DNA of 64,000 nt from Mesorhizobium sp. INR15 (GTDB lineage: Bacteria; Pseudomonadota; Alphaproteobacteria; Rhizobiales; Rhizobiaceae), in NCBI RefSeq assembly GCF_015500075.1, contig NZ_CP045496.1, positions 5,156,001 to 5,220,000 on the forward strand. Reading direction: 5' to 3'. The notes below the pieces were generated by a model. The model saw nothing but the letters and a program-made list of their open reading frames with translations. It made no database searches and was not told where the DNA came from. Within the stretch, counting starts at the first letter, position 1. The number at the start of each line of letters is the position of its first letter. A program made the translations under genes and the position numbers. Shown here piece by piece: positions 50,723-60,070 of the stretch.

Positions 50723-51910
50723 TTAGGAAATCACGCCCAGCTCGCGCCCGACTTCGCCGAAGGCAGCCACCGCACGATCAATGTCGGCGCTGGAATGCGC
50801 GGCCGACATCTGCGTGCGGATGCGTGCCTGGCCCTTTGGCACCACCGGAAACGCGAAGCCAATCACGTAGATGCCCCGCTTCAGCATGCGCGCCGCCATT
50901 TCCTGCGCCAGTGTCGCGTCGCCCAACATCACCGGAATGATCGGATGATCGGCGCCGGCGAGCGTGAAACCGAGCTTGCCCATCTCGGATCTGAACCGCG
51001 CCGCATTGGCATATAGCTGCTCGCGCAAGGCGTCACCATCGCGGACCAGCTCGAACACCTTGATCGAGGCACCCGCGATCGCCGGCATCAGCGTGTTGGA
51101 AAAAAGATAGGGCCGCGAACGCTGGCGCAGCCAGTCAACCACCTGCTTTCGGCCGGAAGTATAACCGCCCGAGGCGCCGCCCAGCGCCTTTCCAAGCGTG
51201 CCGGTGATGATATCCACCCTGCCCTCGACGCCGCAATGCTCGGCCGAGCCACGGCCATTCTTGCCAACGAAACCAACGGCGTGGCTGTCATCGACCATCA
51301 CCATGGCGTCGTATTTCTCGGCGAGATCGCAGACGCCTTTCAAGTTGGCGATGATACCGTCCATGGAGAACACGCCGTCCGTGGCGATCAGCCGGAAGCG
51401 GCAGTCTTTTGCTTCCTTCAGCCGGGCTTCCAGATCGGCCATGTCGTTGTTGGCATAACGAAAGCGCTTGGCCTTCGACAGCCGCACGCCATCGATGATC
51501 GAAGCGTGATTGAGTGCGTCGGAAATGATCGCATCGTCCTCGCCCAGCAGTGTCTCGAACAAGCCGCCATTGGCATCGAAACACGAACCGTAGAGAATGG
51601 TGTCCTCAAGGCCGAGGAAGCTCGAAATCGTGGCTTCAAGCTGCTTGTGCTCTTCCTGCGTGCCGCAGATGAAGCGTACCGAGGCCATGCCGTAGCCATA
51701 GCGGTCCAGCGCCTTGCTGGCGGCGTGGCGCAGATCGGCACTGTCGGCGAGGCCAAGATAGTTGTTGGCGCAGAAATTCAGCACCCTCTGCCCACCAACC
51801 TCGATCTCGGCCGACTGCATCGAGGAGATCACCCGCTCGGATTTATAGAGACCCGCCGACCTCAATCCTGCAAGCTCACTGTCGATATGGGAGAGGAATG
51901 CTGCGGTCAT
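50723..51910 (-). CDS. kbl: 2-amino-3-ketobutyrate CoA ligase (glycine C-acetyltransferase)
   Basis: 395 residues from ATG 51910; a 30-residue in-frame extension upstream is rejected because it lacks family similarity. It cleaves 2-amino-3-ketobutyrate with CoA to glycine and acetyl-CoA. PLP lysine near residue 242 in GTLGKALGGASGGY; also NNYLGLADS, VDDSHAVGFVGKNGRG. Start of the kbl-tdh operon. Confidence 0.96.
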   Translation of the reverse strand: MTAAFLSHIDSELAGLRSAGLYKSERVISSMQSAEIEVGGQRVLNFCANNYLGLADSADLRHAASKALDRYGYGMASVRFICGTQEEHKQLEATISSFLGLEDTILYGSCFDANGGLFETLLGEDDAIISDALNHASIIDGVRLSKAKRFRYANNDMADLEARLKEAKDCRFRLIATDGVFSMDGIIANLKGVCDLAEKYDAMVMVDDSHAVGFVGKNGRGSAEHCGVEGRVDIITGTLGKALGGASGGYTSGRKQVVDWLRQRSRPYLFSNTLMPAIAGASIKVFELVRDGDALREQLYANAARFRSEMGKLGFTLAGADHPIIPVMLGDATLAQEMAARMLKRGIYVIGFAFPVVPKGQARIRTQMSAAHSSADIDRAVAAFGEVGRELGVIS

Positions 51911-52217
51911 CACGAGGCCCCGTTTGATATGGGCCGACTGTCGTCCCGCCAGCGCGAAAAATCCACCGCAAAAACGACCGGATCGGTGGTTCGATGGCAT
52001 CGGGCCTGAGCGTCGTCCGAACGGCGTCGTTGCGTGGCGAAAATGGCCGTTTCAGAGACATTCAAATGCAGGCACATCCAGAAAGGACCCGATAACCATT
52101 TCTCGATCATTCAACGCTGGCCGACGATGGCAACTTGCCGTTTTCCAGACCTGTTAACATTTGCAAGGCAATGGTTCTCGCAGCAGGAATCCGTTGGCGA
52201 GAGGGCCGCCCAAGAAA
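51911..52217. promoter_or_regulatory. Divergent promoter region of kbl and the GGDEF-EAL gene
   Basis: 307 bp with no gene. It must hold the promoters of both divergent genes. The right part (52100-52175) is AT-richer (CTGTTAACATTTGC), which could be a promoter of the right-hand gene. I see no clear palindromic operator. Confidence 0.35.
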
Positions 52218-54293
52218 ATGTCGCAGCAGCAGCCGGTGCAAACCGTTTCAGGCAAGCTCACACTGCTGATCAAGGCTGGCTACTGGCTGGCATTGCTGAT
52301 CATAGCAGCCATGGTGATGGCCTCATTCATCCTGCTCCAGCAGATGATGGCGACCCAGCGGCACAATCACACCTTGCTCGACATCGTCAGCACGCAAAAG
52401 GCGTTGTCGCAACGTATCGTCTTCCTGGCCAGCGCAACGGGCGCGGCATCGCGCGACAAGCAGCCGGCCCTGGTCAGCGCGCTCAAGCAGGCGACCACAG
52501 AATTCGAGACGAACTATGACCTTCTTTTGAAGCAAACCGGCGCGGATCCGCAATCGCCAGCACGGCTCGATCCGAAATCGATCGAGAGCGTGCTGTTCGC
52601 CAAGCCGTTTCACCTGGATTATTTCTCGGTCGGGCTGATCGCCAATGGCGAGCGCCTGATCTCGTCATTTGAATCCCAGCTGACCAAGACCGACGACAGC
52701 GGCTACAAGGGCGGCGGCGAGCGCGTCAACCTCGACGCATCGGTCGCCAACGCGACCTTGTCGGGGTACGCCGCACTCGGCCAGCGTATCAGTGCCTTTG
52801 CCGACGAACGCTCGGAAAACCTGCTCCAACTGCACAAGACACTGTTCTTCGCCACCATTGCCGTCATCCTGCTGGTGGCTCTGTTCATCTTCAGGCCGAT
52901 GTCGAACGCCATTCTGCGCAAGACGCACGAGCTGGTCGATGCCCGCAATTCGATGGCTTTCATCGCCGTGCATGACGGATTGACCGGCCTGCACAACCGC
53001 ACCTTCCTGACCGATCATTTCGAAACTCTGATCAAGAGCGCACATCGCCGGCGTGAGCGCCTTGCCGTGGTGCAGCTCGACCTCGACCGGTTCAAGCAGA
53101 TCAACGATACGCTTGGTCACGCCGCCGGCGACTATGTGCTGGTCGTCACGGCGCAGCGGATGCGTGATTCCTGCCGCGCATCCGATCTGTGCGCGCGCCT
53201 TGGCGGCGACGAGTTTGTCATGATCCTCAGCGGCGCCGGCGGCACCGAGGACATCAACATGCTGGCAAGGCGCATTCTGGCGCATATCAACGAGCCTATC
53301 GTCTTCCAGGGCACGACCATTCTGCCAGGCGCCAGCGGCGGCATTGCCGTCTATCCCATTGATGCCGATAATGCGCAGGATCTGCTCGTTCACGCCGATC
53401 TCGCGCTTTATTCCGCCAAGAAAATGGGCGGCGGCAATTTCTCGTTCTTCTCCGAGGAATTGAGGCGAGAGCTCGACTACCGCAAGCAGCTTGAGCACGA
53501 CATCAAGGTCGCGATCTCCGAACAGGCGTTTCAGGTCTATTTCCAGCCGCAGGTCTCACTGACCCACGGCACGATCAGCGGTATCGAGGCCCTGGTTCGC
53601 TGGAACCACGCCGAACGCGGCATGATCGCACCAGGCGAATTCATTCCCGTTGCCGAAAAATGCGGCTTCATGCCCGAGATCGGCCGCATCGTCATCAGCA
53701 AGGCGATCAACGAGGCCGCCGAATGGAACCGTGCCGGCATCGCCTTCGGGCGGCTCGCGGTCAACGTGTCTGGCACGGAGCTGCGGGAACACGACTTCGA
53801 TACCTTCCTGTTCGAGACTCTCGAAAAAGCGGGATTGCCGCCGCAGAAGCTGTCGCTGGAAATCGTCGAATCCGTCATCCTCGACGACGAGAAGACCGGC
53901 ATTGCCGCCAAGCTGCGCCACATCCGCGCCGCGGGCGTGCATCTGGAGCTCGATGATTTCGGCACTGGCTATGCATCGCTCAGCCATGTCAACCCGAACG
54001 AGATCGACCGGCTGAAGATCGACCGCCGCTTCGTCCAGAATATCCACGAGAATGGCGACAACTCGAAGATCGTGCGGGCCATCACGGAGCTCGCCCGCGG
54101 CCTCGGCATATCGATTGTCGCCGAAGGCGCCGAAACCGAGGCGGAGCTCAAATCGCTGATGGCGATCGGCTGCGACCAGGTACAGGGCTATTCCATCGCC
54201 TTCCCGATGCCACAGGACAAGGCACGGGAATGGCTGACTGCCCGCATGCCGAAGAAGGCCAGGCTGACAGTGCTGCAGGGAAGCCTGGCCTAA
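52218..54293 (+). CDS. Membrane-bound GGDEF-EAL protein (cyclic di-GMP)
   Basis: 691 residues from ATG 52218; an in-frame ATG at 52161 is less likely. Helix 1 at about 11-38, an extracytoplasmic region of about 175 residues that looks PilJ-like (TLLDIVSTQKALSQRIVFLA), helix 2 at about 212-235 (FATIAVILLVALFIF), then a GGDEF domain with intact GGDEF at 329-333 and an EAL domain with intact EAL at 457-459. Further EAL marks are ELDDFGTGYASLSH and IVAEGAETEAEL. Both activities could be live, making or breaking c-di-GMP. Confidence 0.94.
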   Translation: MSQQQPVQTVSGKLTLLIKAGYWLALLIIAAMVMASFILLQQMMATQRHNHTLLDIVSTQKALSQRIVFLASATGAASRDKQPALVSALKQATTEFETNYDLLLKQTGADPQSPARLDPKSIESVLFAKPFHLDYFSVGLIANGERLISSFESQLTKTDDSGYKGGGERVNLDASVANATLSGYAALGQRISAFADERSENLLQLHKTLFFATIAVILLVALFIFRPMSNAILRKTHELVDARNSMAFIAVHDGLTGLHNRTFLTDHFETLIKSAHRRRERLAVVQLDLDRFKQINDTLGHAAGDYVLVVTAQRMRDSCRASDLCARLGGDEFVMILSGAGGTEDINMLARRILAHINEPIVFQGTTILPGASGGIAVYPIDADNAQDLLVHADLALYSAKKMGGGNFSFFSEELRRELDYRKQLEHDIKVAISEQAFQVYFQPQVSLTHGTISGIEALVRWNHAERGMIAPGEFIPVAEKCGFMPEIGRIVISKAINEAAEWNRAGIAFGRLAVNVSGTELREHDFDTFLFETLEKAGLPPQKLSLEIVESVILDDEKTGIAAKLRHIRAAGVHLELDDFGTGYASLSHVNPNEIDRLKIDRRFVQNIHENGDNSKIVRAITELARGLGISIVAEGAETEAELKSLMAIGCDQVQGYSIAFPMPQDKAREWLTARMPKKARLTVLQGSLA

Positions 54294-54365
54294 GCACCCC
54301 AAGCGCCTTGACAAGCTGCCGCGAAAATGGCGGCCTGTCGCGATCGGACACGGGTATCGCGGATC

Positions 54366-55106
54366 ATGACGCCGTTTCGATTTGCCTTGGCGGTGCTATT
54401 GATCGTCGCGTTCCCCGCGCATGCAACGGATCGTACGATCTACCTTACCTTCGACGATGGCCCGCTGAACGGCACCAGCAACATTCTCGACGTGCTGGAG
54501 GCTGAGCAGGTTCCGGCGACCATGTTCATGGTCGGCATGCATGCTCAGGCGAACGCGGCCAACAGAGCGCTTGTGCAGCGCGCCAAGCAGCTTTCACTGG
54601 TAGCGGTCGGCAACCACAGCTACAGCCACGCCAACAATCGCTACCAGCATTTCTACGCCGACACCGAGGGCGTCGTCGCCGACATGTTGCGGGCGAACGC
54701 GGTGCTCGGACTCAAGCCGGCGGTGCATGCAAGGCTACCGGGGCGTGACGTGTTCCGGCTGCCCTCGATGTCTAAGAACGACACCTCGCTCGGTCTCGCC
54801 CAGGAAGGCCGTGAGGAGCCAGACTACGAATTTGTCGCCGCGTCGGGTTTCTACCTCTATGGCTGGGATCATGAATGGGTGCACGAAGACAGTGGCAAGC
54901 CGGTGCAGAGCGTCGACCATCTGGTGAGCGAAATCGATCACCTGTTCGGCTACGGGCGCTTTGTGAAGCCGGGAAAACTGATCCTGCTGATGCACGACCA
55001 GATGTTTCAGGACGCCTTTGATGGCAAGACGAAACTGACAAATTTGATCATCGCGTTGAAACAGCGCCACTACAGCTTCGGCGCCATTGCGGACTATGAT
55101 CGCTGA
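54366..55106 (+). CDS. Secreted polysaccharide deacetylase family protein
   Basis: 246 residues from ATG 54366; a 13-residue upstream extension is excluded. A signal peptide (1-20) precedes the NodB-homology domain: TFDDGPLNG at 28-36 (catalytic base and metal Asp) and GNHSYSHAN at 82-90 (metal His84 and His88). The later motifs differ from NodB (ARLPGRDVFRLP; LILLMHDQ). It would remove acetyl groups from an envelope polysaccharide; the target is unknown. It is separated by 72 bp from the GGDEF-EAL gene. Confidence 0.88.
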   Translation: MTPFRFALAVLLIVAFPAHATDRTIYLTFDDGPLNGTSNILDVLEAEQVPATMFMVGMHAQANAANRALVQRAKQLSLVAVGNHSYSHANNRYQHFYADTEGVVADMLRANAVLGLKPAVHARLPGRDVFRLPSMSKNDTSLGLAQEGREEPDYEFVAASGFYLYGWDHEWVHEDSGKPVQSVDHLVSEIDHLFGYGRFVKPGKLILLMHDQMFQDAFDGKTKLTNLIIALKQRHYSFGAIADYDR

Positions 55107-55115
55107 CAGGTCCCG

Positions 55116-55544
55116 TCAGGCTCCGACATTGGCACGCAGTGCCGCAAGCACGGCCGCGAATTCCGCTAGCCGCTCATCGGGCAACCCTGCGCGCAGCCGT
55201 TTGTCGAAGCCAAGCGCTGCCATGCGCAGCCTCTCAAACATCGCCTCTCCGGCTTCGGTCAACTCGACGAGATGAACACGGCGGTTGACCGGATCGCGGC
55301 GCCGCGTCAGCAGCCCCTGCGCTTCCATACCGTTGAGATGATGGGTAAGCGTGGCCCCCTGGATCCCGATCATACCGGCCAATTCGCGCTGGTTGGCCAG
55401 CTCGCTCGACTTGACTGAAAGCAAGGTGAGCCAGACCGGCAGCGTGCCGCCGGCCTCGACCAGTGTGGCATCAAAGGCCTGCGCGACGAGCTTGGCGGTA
55501 CGACCGAGATTCATGCCGACAGGCGGACGTTCAAAAGGAGTCAT
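55116..55544 (-). CDS. MarR family transcriptional regulator
   Basis: 142 residues. MarR core: LSVKSSELANQRELAGMIGI, ATLTHHLNGMEAQGLLTRRR and DPVNRRVHLVELTEAG. ATG 55544 is preceded by the purine-poor spacer; AGGAG lies upstream in the divergent region on the other strand. It diverges from the small membrane protein at 55663 and probably controls it through the inverted repeat at 55614-55631. Confidence 0.88.
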   Translation of the reverse strand: MTPFERPPVGMNLGRTAKLVAQAFDATLVEAGGTLPVWLTLLSVKSSELANQRELAGMIGIQGATLTHHLNGMEAQGLLTRRRDPVNRRVHLVELTEAGEAMFERLRMAALGFDKRLRAGLPDERLAEFAAVLAALRANVGA

Positions 55545-55613
55545 GAGCCGACACTAGACGGTGTTTCCCGAGGAGGAAACTGGTTCGCCCATTCGCATTG
55601 ACATCTAATCGTT

Positions 55614-55631
55614 CGATATCTAACTATATCG
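55614..55631. promoter_or_regulatory. Inverted repeat, probable MarR operator
   Basis: CGATAT (55614-55619) and ATATCG (55626-55631) are perfect arms around a 6-bp spacer, an 18-bp site of the usual MarR dimension. It lies between the MarR gene and the membrane-protein gene in a clearly AT-rich stretch. Confidence 0.55.
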
Positions 55632-55662
55632 TCGATTGTTATCAGCGAAGGGACGCTCCGCT

Positions 55663-56070
55663 ATGCAATATGTCTACATCGCAGTCGTCGGTTTTCATGT
55701 CATGGCCGGCGTGTTCTGGGCAGGCACCACGATGACAATGGCCCGCGACCCGGAAATCCGGGTGGAGCGACTTTTGCGGCCGCAGATGGGCGCGGCCATG
55801 GGTGTTTTCCTGACTGGTGCGCTGCTCTGGTATTTCTTCCATGGCGCCTATTTCGGCTCGACGGAAATGGTGCTCGCGTTGGGCATCCTGACCGCACTGG
55901 CCGCCGCTGGCGTGCAAGGCGCGGTGGTTGGGTCAGCCAGCCGCCAGCTCGCCGACTCCGATCCCACCGCGCATCCACGGCTGCGCGCCCGGATGACGAT
56001 GGGCGAACGCATTGCAGCGGGGCTGCTGGCCATCACCGTACTGTGCATGGCGGTAGCGAGATTCCTTTAG
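55663..56070 (+). CDS. Small membrane protein, unknown function
   Basis: 135 residues from ATG 55663 (GAAGGG upstream); four helices: YVYIAVVGFHVMAGVFWAG, MGAAMGVFLTGALLWYFF, MVLALGILTALAAAGVQGAVV and ERIAAGLLAITVLCMAVARFL. The first helix pattern (H...G..WAG) is seen in CopD- or DUF2269-type membrane proteins, but I cannot assign it. Probably controlled by the divergent MarR regulator. Region 56071-56206 after it shows no gene. Confidence 0.75.
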   Translation: MQYVYIAVVGFHVMAGVFWAGTTMTMARDPEIRVERLLRPQMGAAMGVFLTGALLWYFFHGAYFGSTEMVLALGILTALAAAGVQGAVVGSASRQLADSDPTAHPRLRARMTMGERIAAGLLAITVLCMAVARFL

Positions 56071-56206
56071 GCGGCAACCACGGATCACAAGAACCGCACG
56101 GCATCCGGCTACAAACCGATGACGTGCGCGGCGCGCGGATCGAACCGACGTACAAGGGCTCTCGTACAGACGTCCGGCTGCGCGCCACCAACTTCCCCAA
56201 GCGGTT

Positions 56207-58252
56207 TCAGATCCGCAAGCCAAACCTGATCCCGTCATAGATCGCGGCGTGGATGTTGCGCGAGGCAACGGCATCGCCGATGCGCAACAGCACAAACCCG
56301 CCTTCCGCATTGCGTTGCGGAAAGATGTCGCCGCCATTGACCAGATGCTCGTAGTCGATCGCGCCACCGTTCTTGGACAGCGGTTTCAGGACGAGATAAA
56401 GGTCATCGAGCGGCAGCGTGCCATGCTCGACCACGACCTGGTCGACCCGACGCTCGCCGCGCCAGCCATCGGCAAAGTCCGAAGCGAGCTCAGCGACCAG
56501 TTGATTGCCCTCGCGCCGCACCGAGCGCAGCCGGGTGTTGATGGTGACAGTGACGCCCTTTTCCTGGAAGGCCCTGACATAAGGCACGTGGTTCATGCCG
56601 CCCATTTCCGGGGCAAAGAAGCGTTCCGGCGAGACAAGCTCCAGTTTTGAACCGCTGCCGGCGATCAATTCGGCCGCTCCCATGCCCTGATGGCCGCCAT
56701 TGTCGTCATAGAGCAGCACGTTGTCGGCCGGTTTGACACTGCCGGCCATGATATCCCAGCTCGACGTGACGAGATTGTCGCCGGCCACCAATGGCGGGTT
56801 CTGCGGCAGACCGCCGGTGGCGATCACCACGACGTCGGGCGCCAGGGCGAGCACATCGTCCTTCTCGGCCCAGGTATCATAGCGGATCTCGACACCCAGC
56901 CGTGCAAGTTCAGCCAGCCGCCAGTCGATGATGCCGATCAATTCCTTGCGGCGCGGATTCTGCGTCGCCAGCCGCACTTGCCCGCCGGCCTGCGAGGACG
57001 CTTCAAGGACTGTGACCTGATGACCCCGCTCGGCGGCAACGCGCGCCGCCTCCAACCCACCGGCGCCGGCGCCGACAACAATGACCTTGTGTTTCGGGCC
57101 CTCGGTCCTGGCGATGATGTGCGGGATTTCGGCCTCGCGGCCGGTCGCGGCGTTGTGGACGCACAGCGCTTCGCCGCCCTCATAGATGCGGTCGAGGCAA
57201 TAAGTGGCGCCAACACAGGGGCGGATCTCGTGCTCGCGGCCTTCCATGACCTTGCGGATGATATGCGGGTCGGCGATGTGGGCGCGGGTCATGCCGACCA
57301 TATCCAGCTTGCCGGTGGCAATGGCGTGCCGCGCGGTGGCGACATCGGAAATCCGTGCTGCGTGAAAGGTCGGGAACTTCGTCGCCGCCCTCACCTCGCC
57401 AGCGAAGTCGAGATGCGGCGACGAGCGCATGCCGGTGACGGGAATGACCTTGGTCAGGGCGGCATCGGTCTCGATCGAGCCGCGGATGATGTTGAGGAAG
57501 TCGACCTTGCCGGAGCCAGCCAGCCGCTTGGCGATATCAACGCCCTCTTCTTTCGACAGGCCTTGCGAAAAATCCTCGTCGGCGACCATGCGGATGCCGA
57601 CAATGAATTTTTCGCCGACTGCGGCGCGCACCGCGTCGAGCACCATGTCGGAGAAGCGCAGGCGATTGTCCAGCGAACCGCCGAACTCGTCGTCCCTCTG
57701 GTTTGTAGCCGGTGACCAGAAACCGTCCATCAGATGGCCGTAGGCCTCGAATTCGATGCCGTCGAGGCCGGCTGCCTGACAGCGTTGGGCGGCGGAAGCA
57801 TAATCGGCAATGATGCGCTCCATATCCCAGTCCTCGATGGTCTTGGGGAAGGCGCGATGCGCTGGCTCGCGCACCGGCGATGCCGACAGAACCGGGAGCC
57901 AGTCGGCCTTGTTCCAGCCGGTGCGTCGGCCCAGATGGGTGATCTGGATCATCACCTTGCAATCATGTTCATGGCAGGTGTCGGCAAGCTCGGCCAGCCA
58001 CGGCACGATGCGGTCGTCATAGACATGCAGATTGCCGAAGGCGGCGGGGCTGTCGCGAGAGACGATCGCCGAGCCGGCGGTCATGGTCAACGCCATGCCG
58101 CCCTTGGCCTTTTCGGCATGATAGAGCCGGTAGCGCTCTTTCGGCATGCCGTCTTCGGAATAGGCCGGCTCATGGCTGGTCGACATGACCCGGTTCTTCA
58201 ACGTCAGGTGCTTGAGCTGGTAGGGCTGGAGAAGCGGATCGTTGCTGGTCAT
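56207..58252 (-). CDS. Old-yellow-enzyme/FAD demethylase of the N-methylproline/dimethylglycine type
   Basis: 681 residues. An FMN-binding barrel (1-360) with NRVMSTSHEPAYSEDGMP, HLGRRTGW and FEAYGHLMDGFWSPATNQRDDEFGGSLDNR; an iron-sulfur motif CVGATYC...LCVHNAATGRE near 348-370; then an FAD/NAD domain with VIVVGAGAGGLEAARVAAERG. The layout equals trimethylamine dehydrogenase and 2,4-dienoyl-CoA reductase. The Cys motif has Ala at one canonical position, as in the demethylases for N-methylproline or dimethylglycine as I recall them. GGAAG precedes ATG 58252. Its setting near MttB-type genes fits use of methylated amines. Confidence 0.82.
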   Translation of the reverse strand: MTSNDPLLQPYQLKHLTLKNRVMSTSHEPAYSEDGMPKERYRLYHAEKAKGGMALTMTAGSAIVSRDSPAAFGNLHVYDDRIVPWLAELADTCHEHDCKVMIQITHLGRRTGWNKADWLPVLSASPVREPAHRAFPKTIEDWDMERIIADYASAAQRCQAAGLDGIEFEAYGHLMDGFWSPATNQRDDEFGGSLDNRLRFSDMVLDAVRAAVGEKFIVGIRMVADEDFSQGLSKEEGVDIAKRLAGSGKVDFLNIIRGSIETDAALTKVIPVTGMRSSPHLDFAGEVRAATKFPTFHAARISDVATARHAIATGKLDMVGMTRAHIADPHIIRKVMEGREHEIRPCVGATYCLDRIYEGGEALCVHNAATGREAEIPHIIARTEGPKHKVIVVGAGAGGLEAARVAAERGHQVTVLEASSQAGGQVRLATQNPRRKELIGIIDWRLAELARLGVEIRYDTWAEKDDVLALAPDVVVIATGGLPQNPPLVAGDNLVTSSWDIMAGSVKPADNVLLYDDNGGHQGMGAAELIAGSGSKLELVSPERFFAPEMGGMNHVPYVRAFQEKGVTVTINTRLRSVRREGNQLVAELASDFADGWRGERRVDQVVVEHGTLPLDDLYLVLKPLSKNGGAIDYEHLVNGGDIFPQRNAEGGFVLLRIGDAVASRNIHAAIYDGIRFGLRI

Positions 58253-58391
58253 CGTCTTCCTGCTGTTTCAATGGTGGCGGGGCCGCCTGTGCGGATCCGG
58301 CCTTTCACTCGATCTTCGGATTTGGTCGAAAACCGCTGCGAAGTTTTCGGTACGGTGCTAATGAGCGCCACAAATCCCGGGAGTACCGCCC

Positions 58392-58853
58392 ATGACCGTG
58401 ACAGAAAACCTCACCCAGCTCGGCGCCAAGGTCGAGACGCCGGAAAACCCTGATGTCGCGGTGCTGGAAACCGTGCCGTTTTCGCGTGGTGACGGACCGC
58501 CGGCGATCGTGCGCTTCACTTGCCCTGAATTCACGTCGCTGTGTCCGATGACCGGCCAGCCGGATTTCGCCCATATCGTTATCGACTACGCTCCAGACGC
58601 GGCACTGGTGGAATCCAAGTCGCTCAAGCTGTTCATGACCTCGTTCCGCAACCACGGCGCCTTTCATGAAGAGTGCACCATCATGATCGGCCGCCGCATC
58701 GTGGCAGCGACCAAGCCGCTGTGGTTGCGCATTGGCGGCTACTGGTATCCGCGCGGCGGCATCCCGATCGACGTGTTCTGGCAGACGGGTGCCCCTCCGG
58801 AAGGCGCGTGGCTGCCCGAAACCGGCGTCGCACCCTATCGCGGGCGCGGTTGA
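58392..58853 (+). CDS. queF: NADPH-dependent 7-cyano-7-deazaguanine reductase
   Basis: 153 residues, short (unimodular) form. It reduces preQ0 to preQ1 in queuosine synthesis. Catalytic Cys51 in TSLCPMTGQPDFA, Asp58, and the QueF motif ESKSLKLFMTSFRNHGAFHE with the substrate Glu. No preQ1 riboswitch is seen in 58253-58391. It stands alone between catabolic genes. Confidence 0.95.
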   Translation: MTVTENLTQLGAKVETPENPDVAVLETVPFSRGDGPPAIVRFTCPEFTSLCPMTGQPDFAHIVIDYAPDAALVESKSLKLFMTSFRNHGAFHEECTIMIGRRIVAATKPLWLRIGGYWYPRGGIPIDVFWQTGAPPEGAWLPETGVAPYRGRG

Positions 58854-58879
58854 GCGGGCTTCTGTGACGACACAACGCA

Positions 58880-60064
58880 TCAGTTGAGCGGAAGCCGCCG
58901 ATAGCGGCCGGGATTGGCCGGATCGCTGAAATGGGCCATCGGCCCGTGCTCGGCAAAGTGAGCAGCCCAGCGCCGCATGGCAATCGGGTCAAGTTCGACG
59001 CCGAGCCCGTTTCCTTCCGGCACGCTGACAGTGTTTGCGGTCTGCCGGAAGGGTCCGTCCTTGATGACATCGCCAATCTGCCAGCGAAACAGCGACTGCG
59101 ACGCCTCGGTGATCCATGGGGTAGCAGCCACCACGTGCAGATAGGCCGCTGTCATGATGCCGAGATCATTGGAATAGCACCAGAAGCCCTTGCCCATCGC
59201 CTCGCAGGCAGCAACGAACTTCAGCGTCTTGGACAGACCGCCCAACGCAGCGAAATTGCAGACGAAATAATCCGGCGCGCCAAGTGCCACAGCCCGTCGC
59301 AAATCGGGAATGTGCGTTGAAAACGGGATGCGCGAATGCTGGCGCAATGCCGCCATCTCCTCGAACGACCCAACCGGATCCTCGTAGTTGCGGATGTTGA
59401 ACGGCTCGATCTCGCGCAACACCCAGCGCGCACTGGTCAGCGACCACTGCATGTTGGAATCGAGCCTGATCTGCGCTTCGGGACCGAGCGCCTCGCGCAG
59501 CATGCGCACCGTTCTGATCTCGAGCTGCGGATCACCCATGATCAGCTTGCCCTCGAAAATCGTCGAGCCATGTTGCTCGCGCATCTTCAGGCAGTAGTCG
59601 ACGATGGCCTCGGGGCTCATCTCGCCGCCCGCTCCGCTCTGGGCCGGGCGAAACGCGAAATACTCGGAGAACGGGATTTCCTTGCGCACCGCCCCGCCGA
59701 GAAGCTTGTAGAGCGGCATGCCGAATACCTTGCCCCTTATGTCCCACAGCGCCAGTTCGACGGCGCCGAAAGCCACCGAGGCGGCGTTCTCACCGGTGTT
59801 GGCGGTGATTTGCCAGGGCGGCACGCAGCGGGCCTCGCAATCGGCGAGATCAAGCGGATCGGCGCCGATCAGAGCCGGCGCGATCTCCGCCTTGATCACC
59901 TCGCCGAAATGCCACCATGGCGCCTCGCCAAGGCCGACAACGCCTTGATCCGTCTCGACCTCGATGATCGACTTCGAGGCGCCGCCATAAAGCCCCGCCG
60001 TCCACCAGAACGGGGCGTCAAACGGCACGTTGACATGGGTGACGCGGATGTTGGTGATCTTCAT
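58880..60064 (-). CDS. Enolase-superfamily protein (mandelate racemase/glucarate dehydratase-like)
   Basis: 394 residues with the capping domain (1-125) and barrel. Metal ligands are recognisable: Asp202 in RLDSNMQW, Glu228 in NYEDPV and Asn270 in FVCNFAALGG. By eye alignment with glucarate dehydratases, the second Lys of the KxK pair is Ile175 (EGKLIMG) and the catalytic His of HSNNH is Asp300 (CYSNDLGIM). So the usual general acid/base pair is not preserved, and the reaction is unknown. It diverges from nothing close; the two secreted-protein genes lie upstream on the same strand. Confidence 0.82.
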   Translation of the reverse strand: MKITNIRVTHVNVPFDAPFWWTAGLYGGASKSIIEVETDQGVVGLGEAPWWHFGEVIKAEIAPALIGADPLDLADCEARCVPPWQITANTGENAASVAFGAVELALWDIRGKVFGMPLYKLLGGAVRKEIPFSEYFAFRPAQSGAGGEMSPEAIVDYCLKMREQHGSTIFEGKLIMGDPQLEIRTVRMLREALGPEAQIRLDSNMQWSLTSARWVLREIEPFNIRNYEDPVGSFEEMAALRQHSRIPFSTHIPDLRRAVALGAPDYFVCNFAALGGLSKTLKFVAACEAMGKGFWCYSNDLGIMTAAYLHVVAATPWITEASQSLFRWQIGDVIKDGPFRQTANTVSVPEGNGLGVELDPIAMRRWAAHFAEHGPMAHFSDPANPGRYRRLPLN

Positions 60065-60070
60065 CTTGCC

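Noticed and set aside
56071..56206. Short frame 56043-56240 as a gene
   Set aside because: Overlaps two genes, lacks a ribosome site and shows no protein-like conservation pattern.
58253..58391. Possible preQ1 riboswitch ahead of queF
   Set aside because: No compact hairpin followed by the A-rich tail and pairing expected of preQ1 aptamers.
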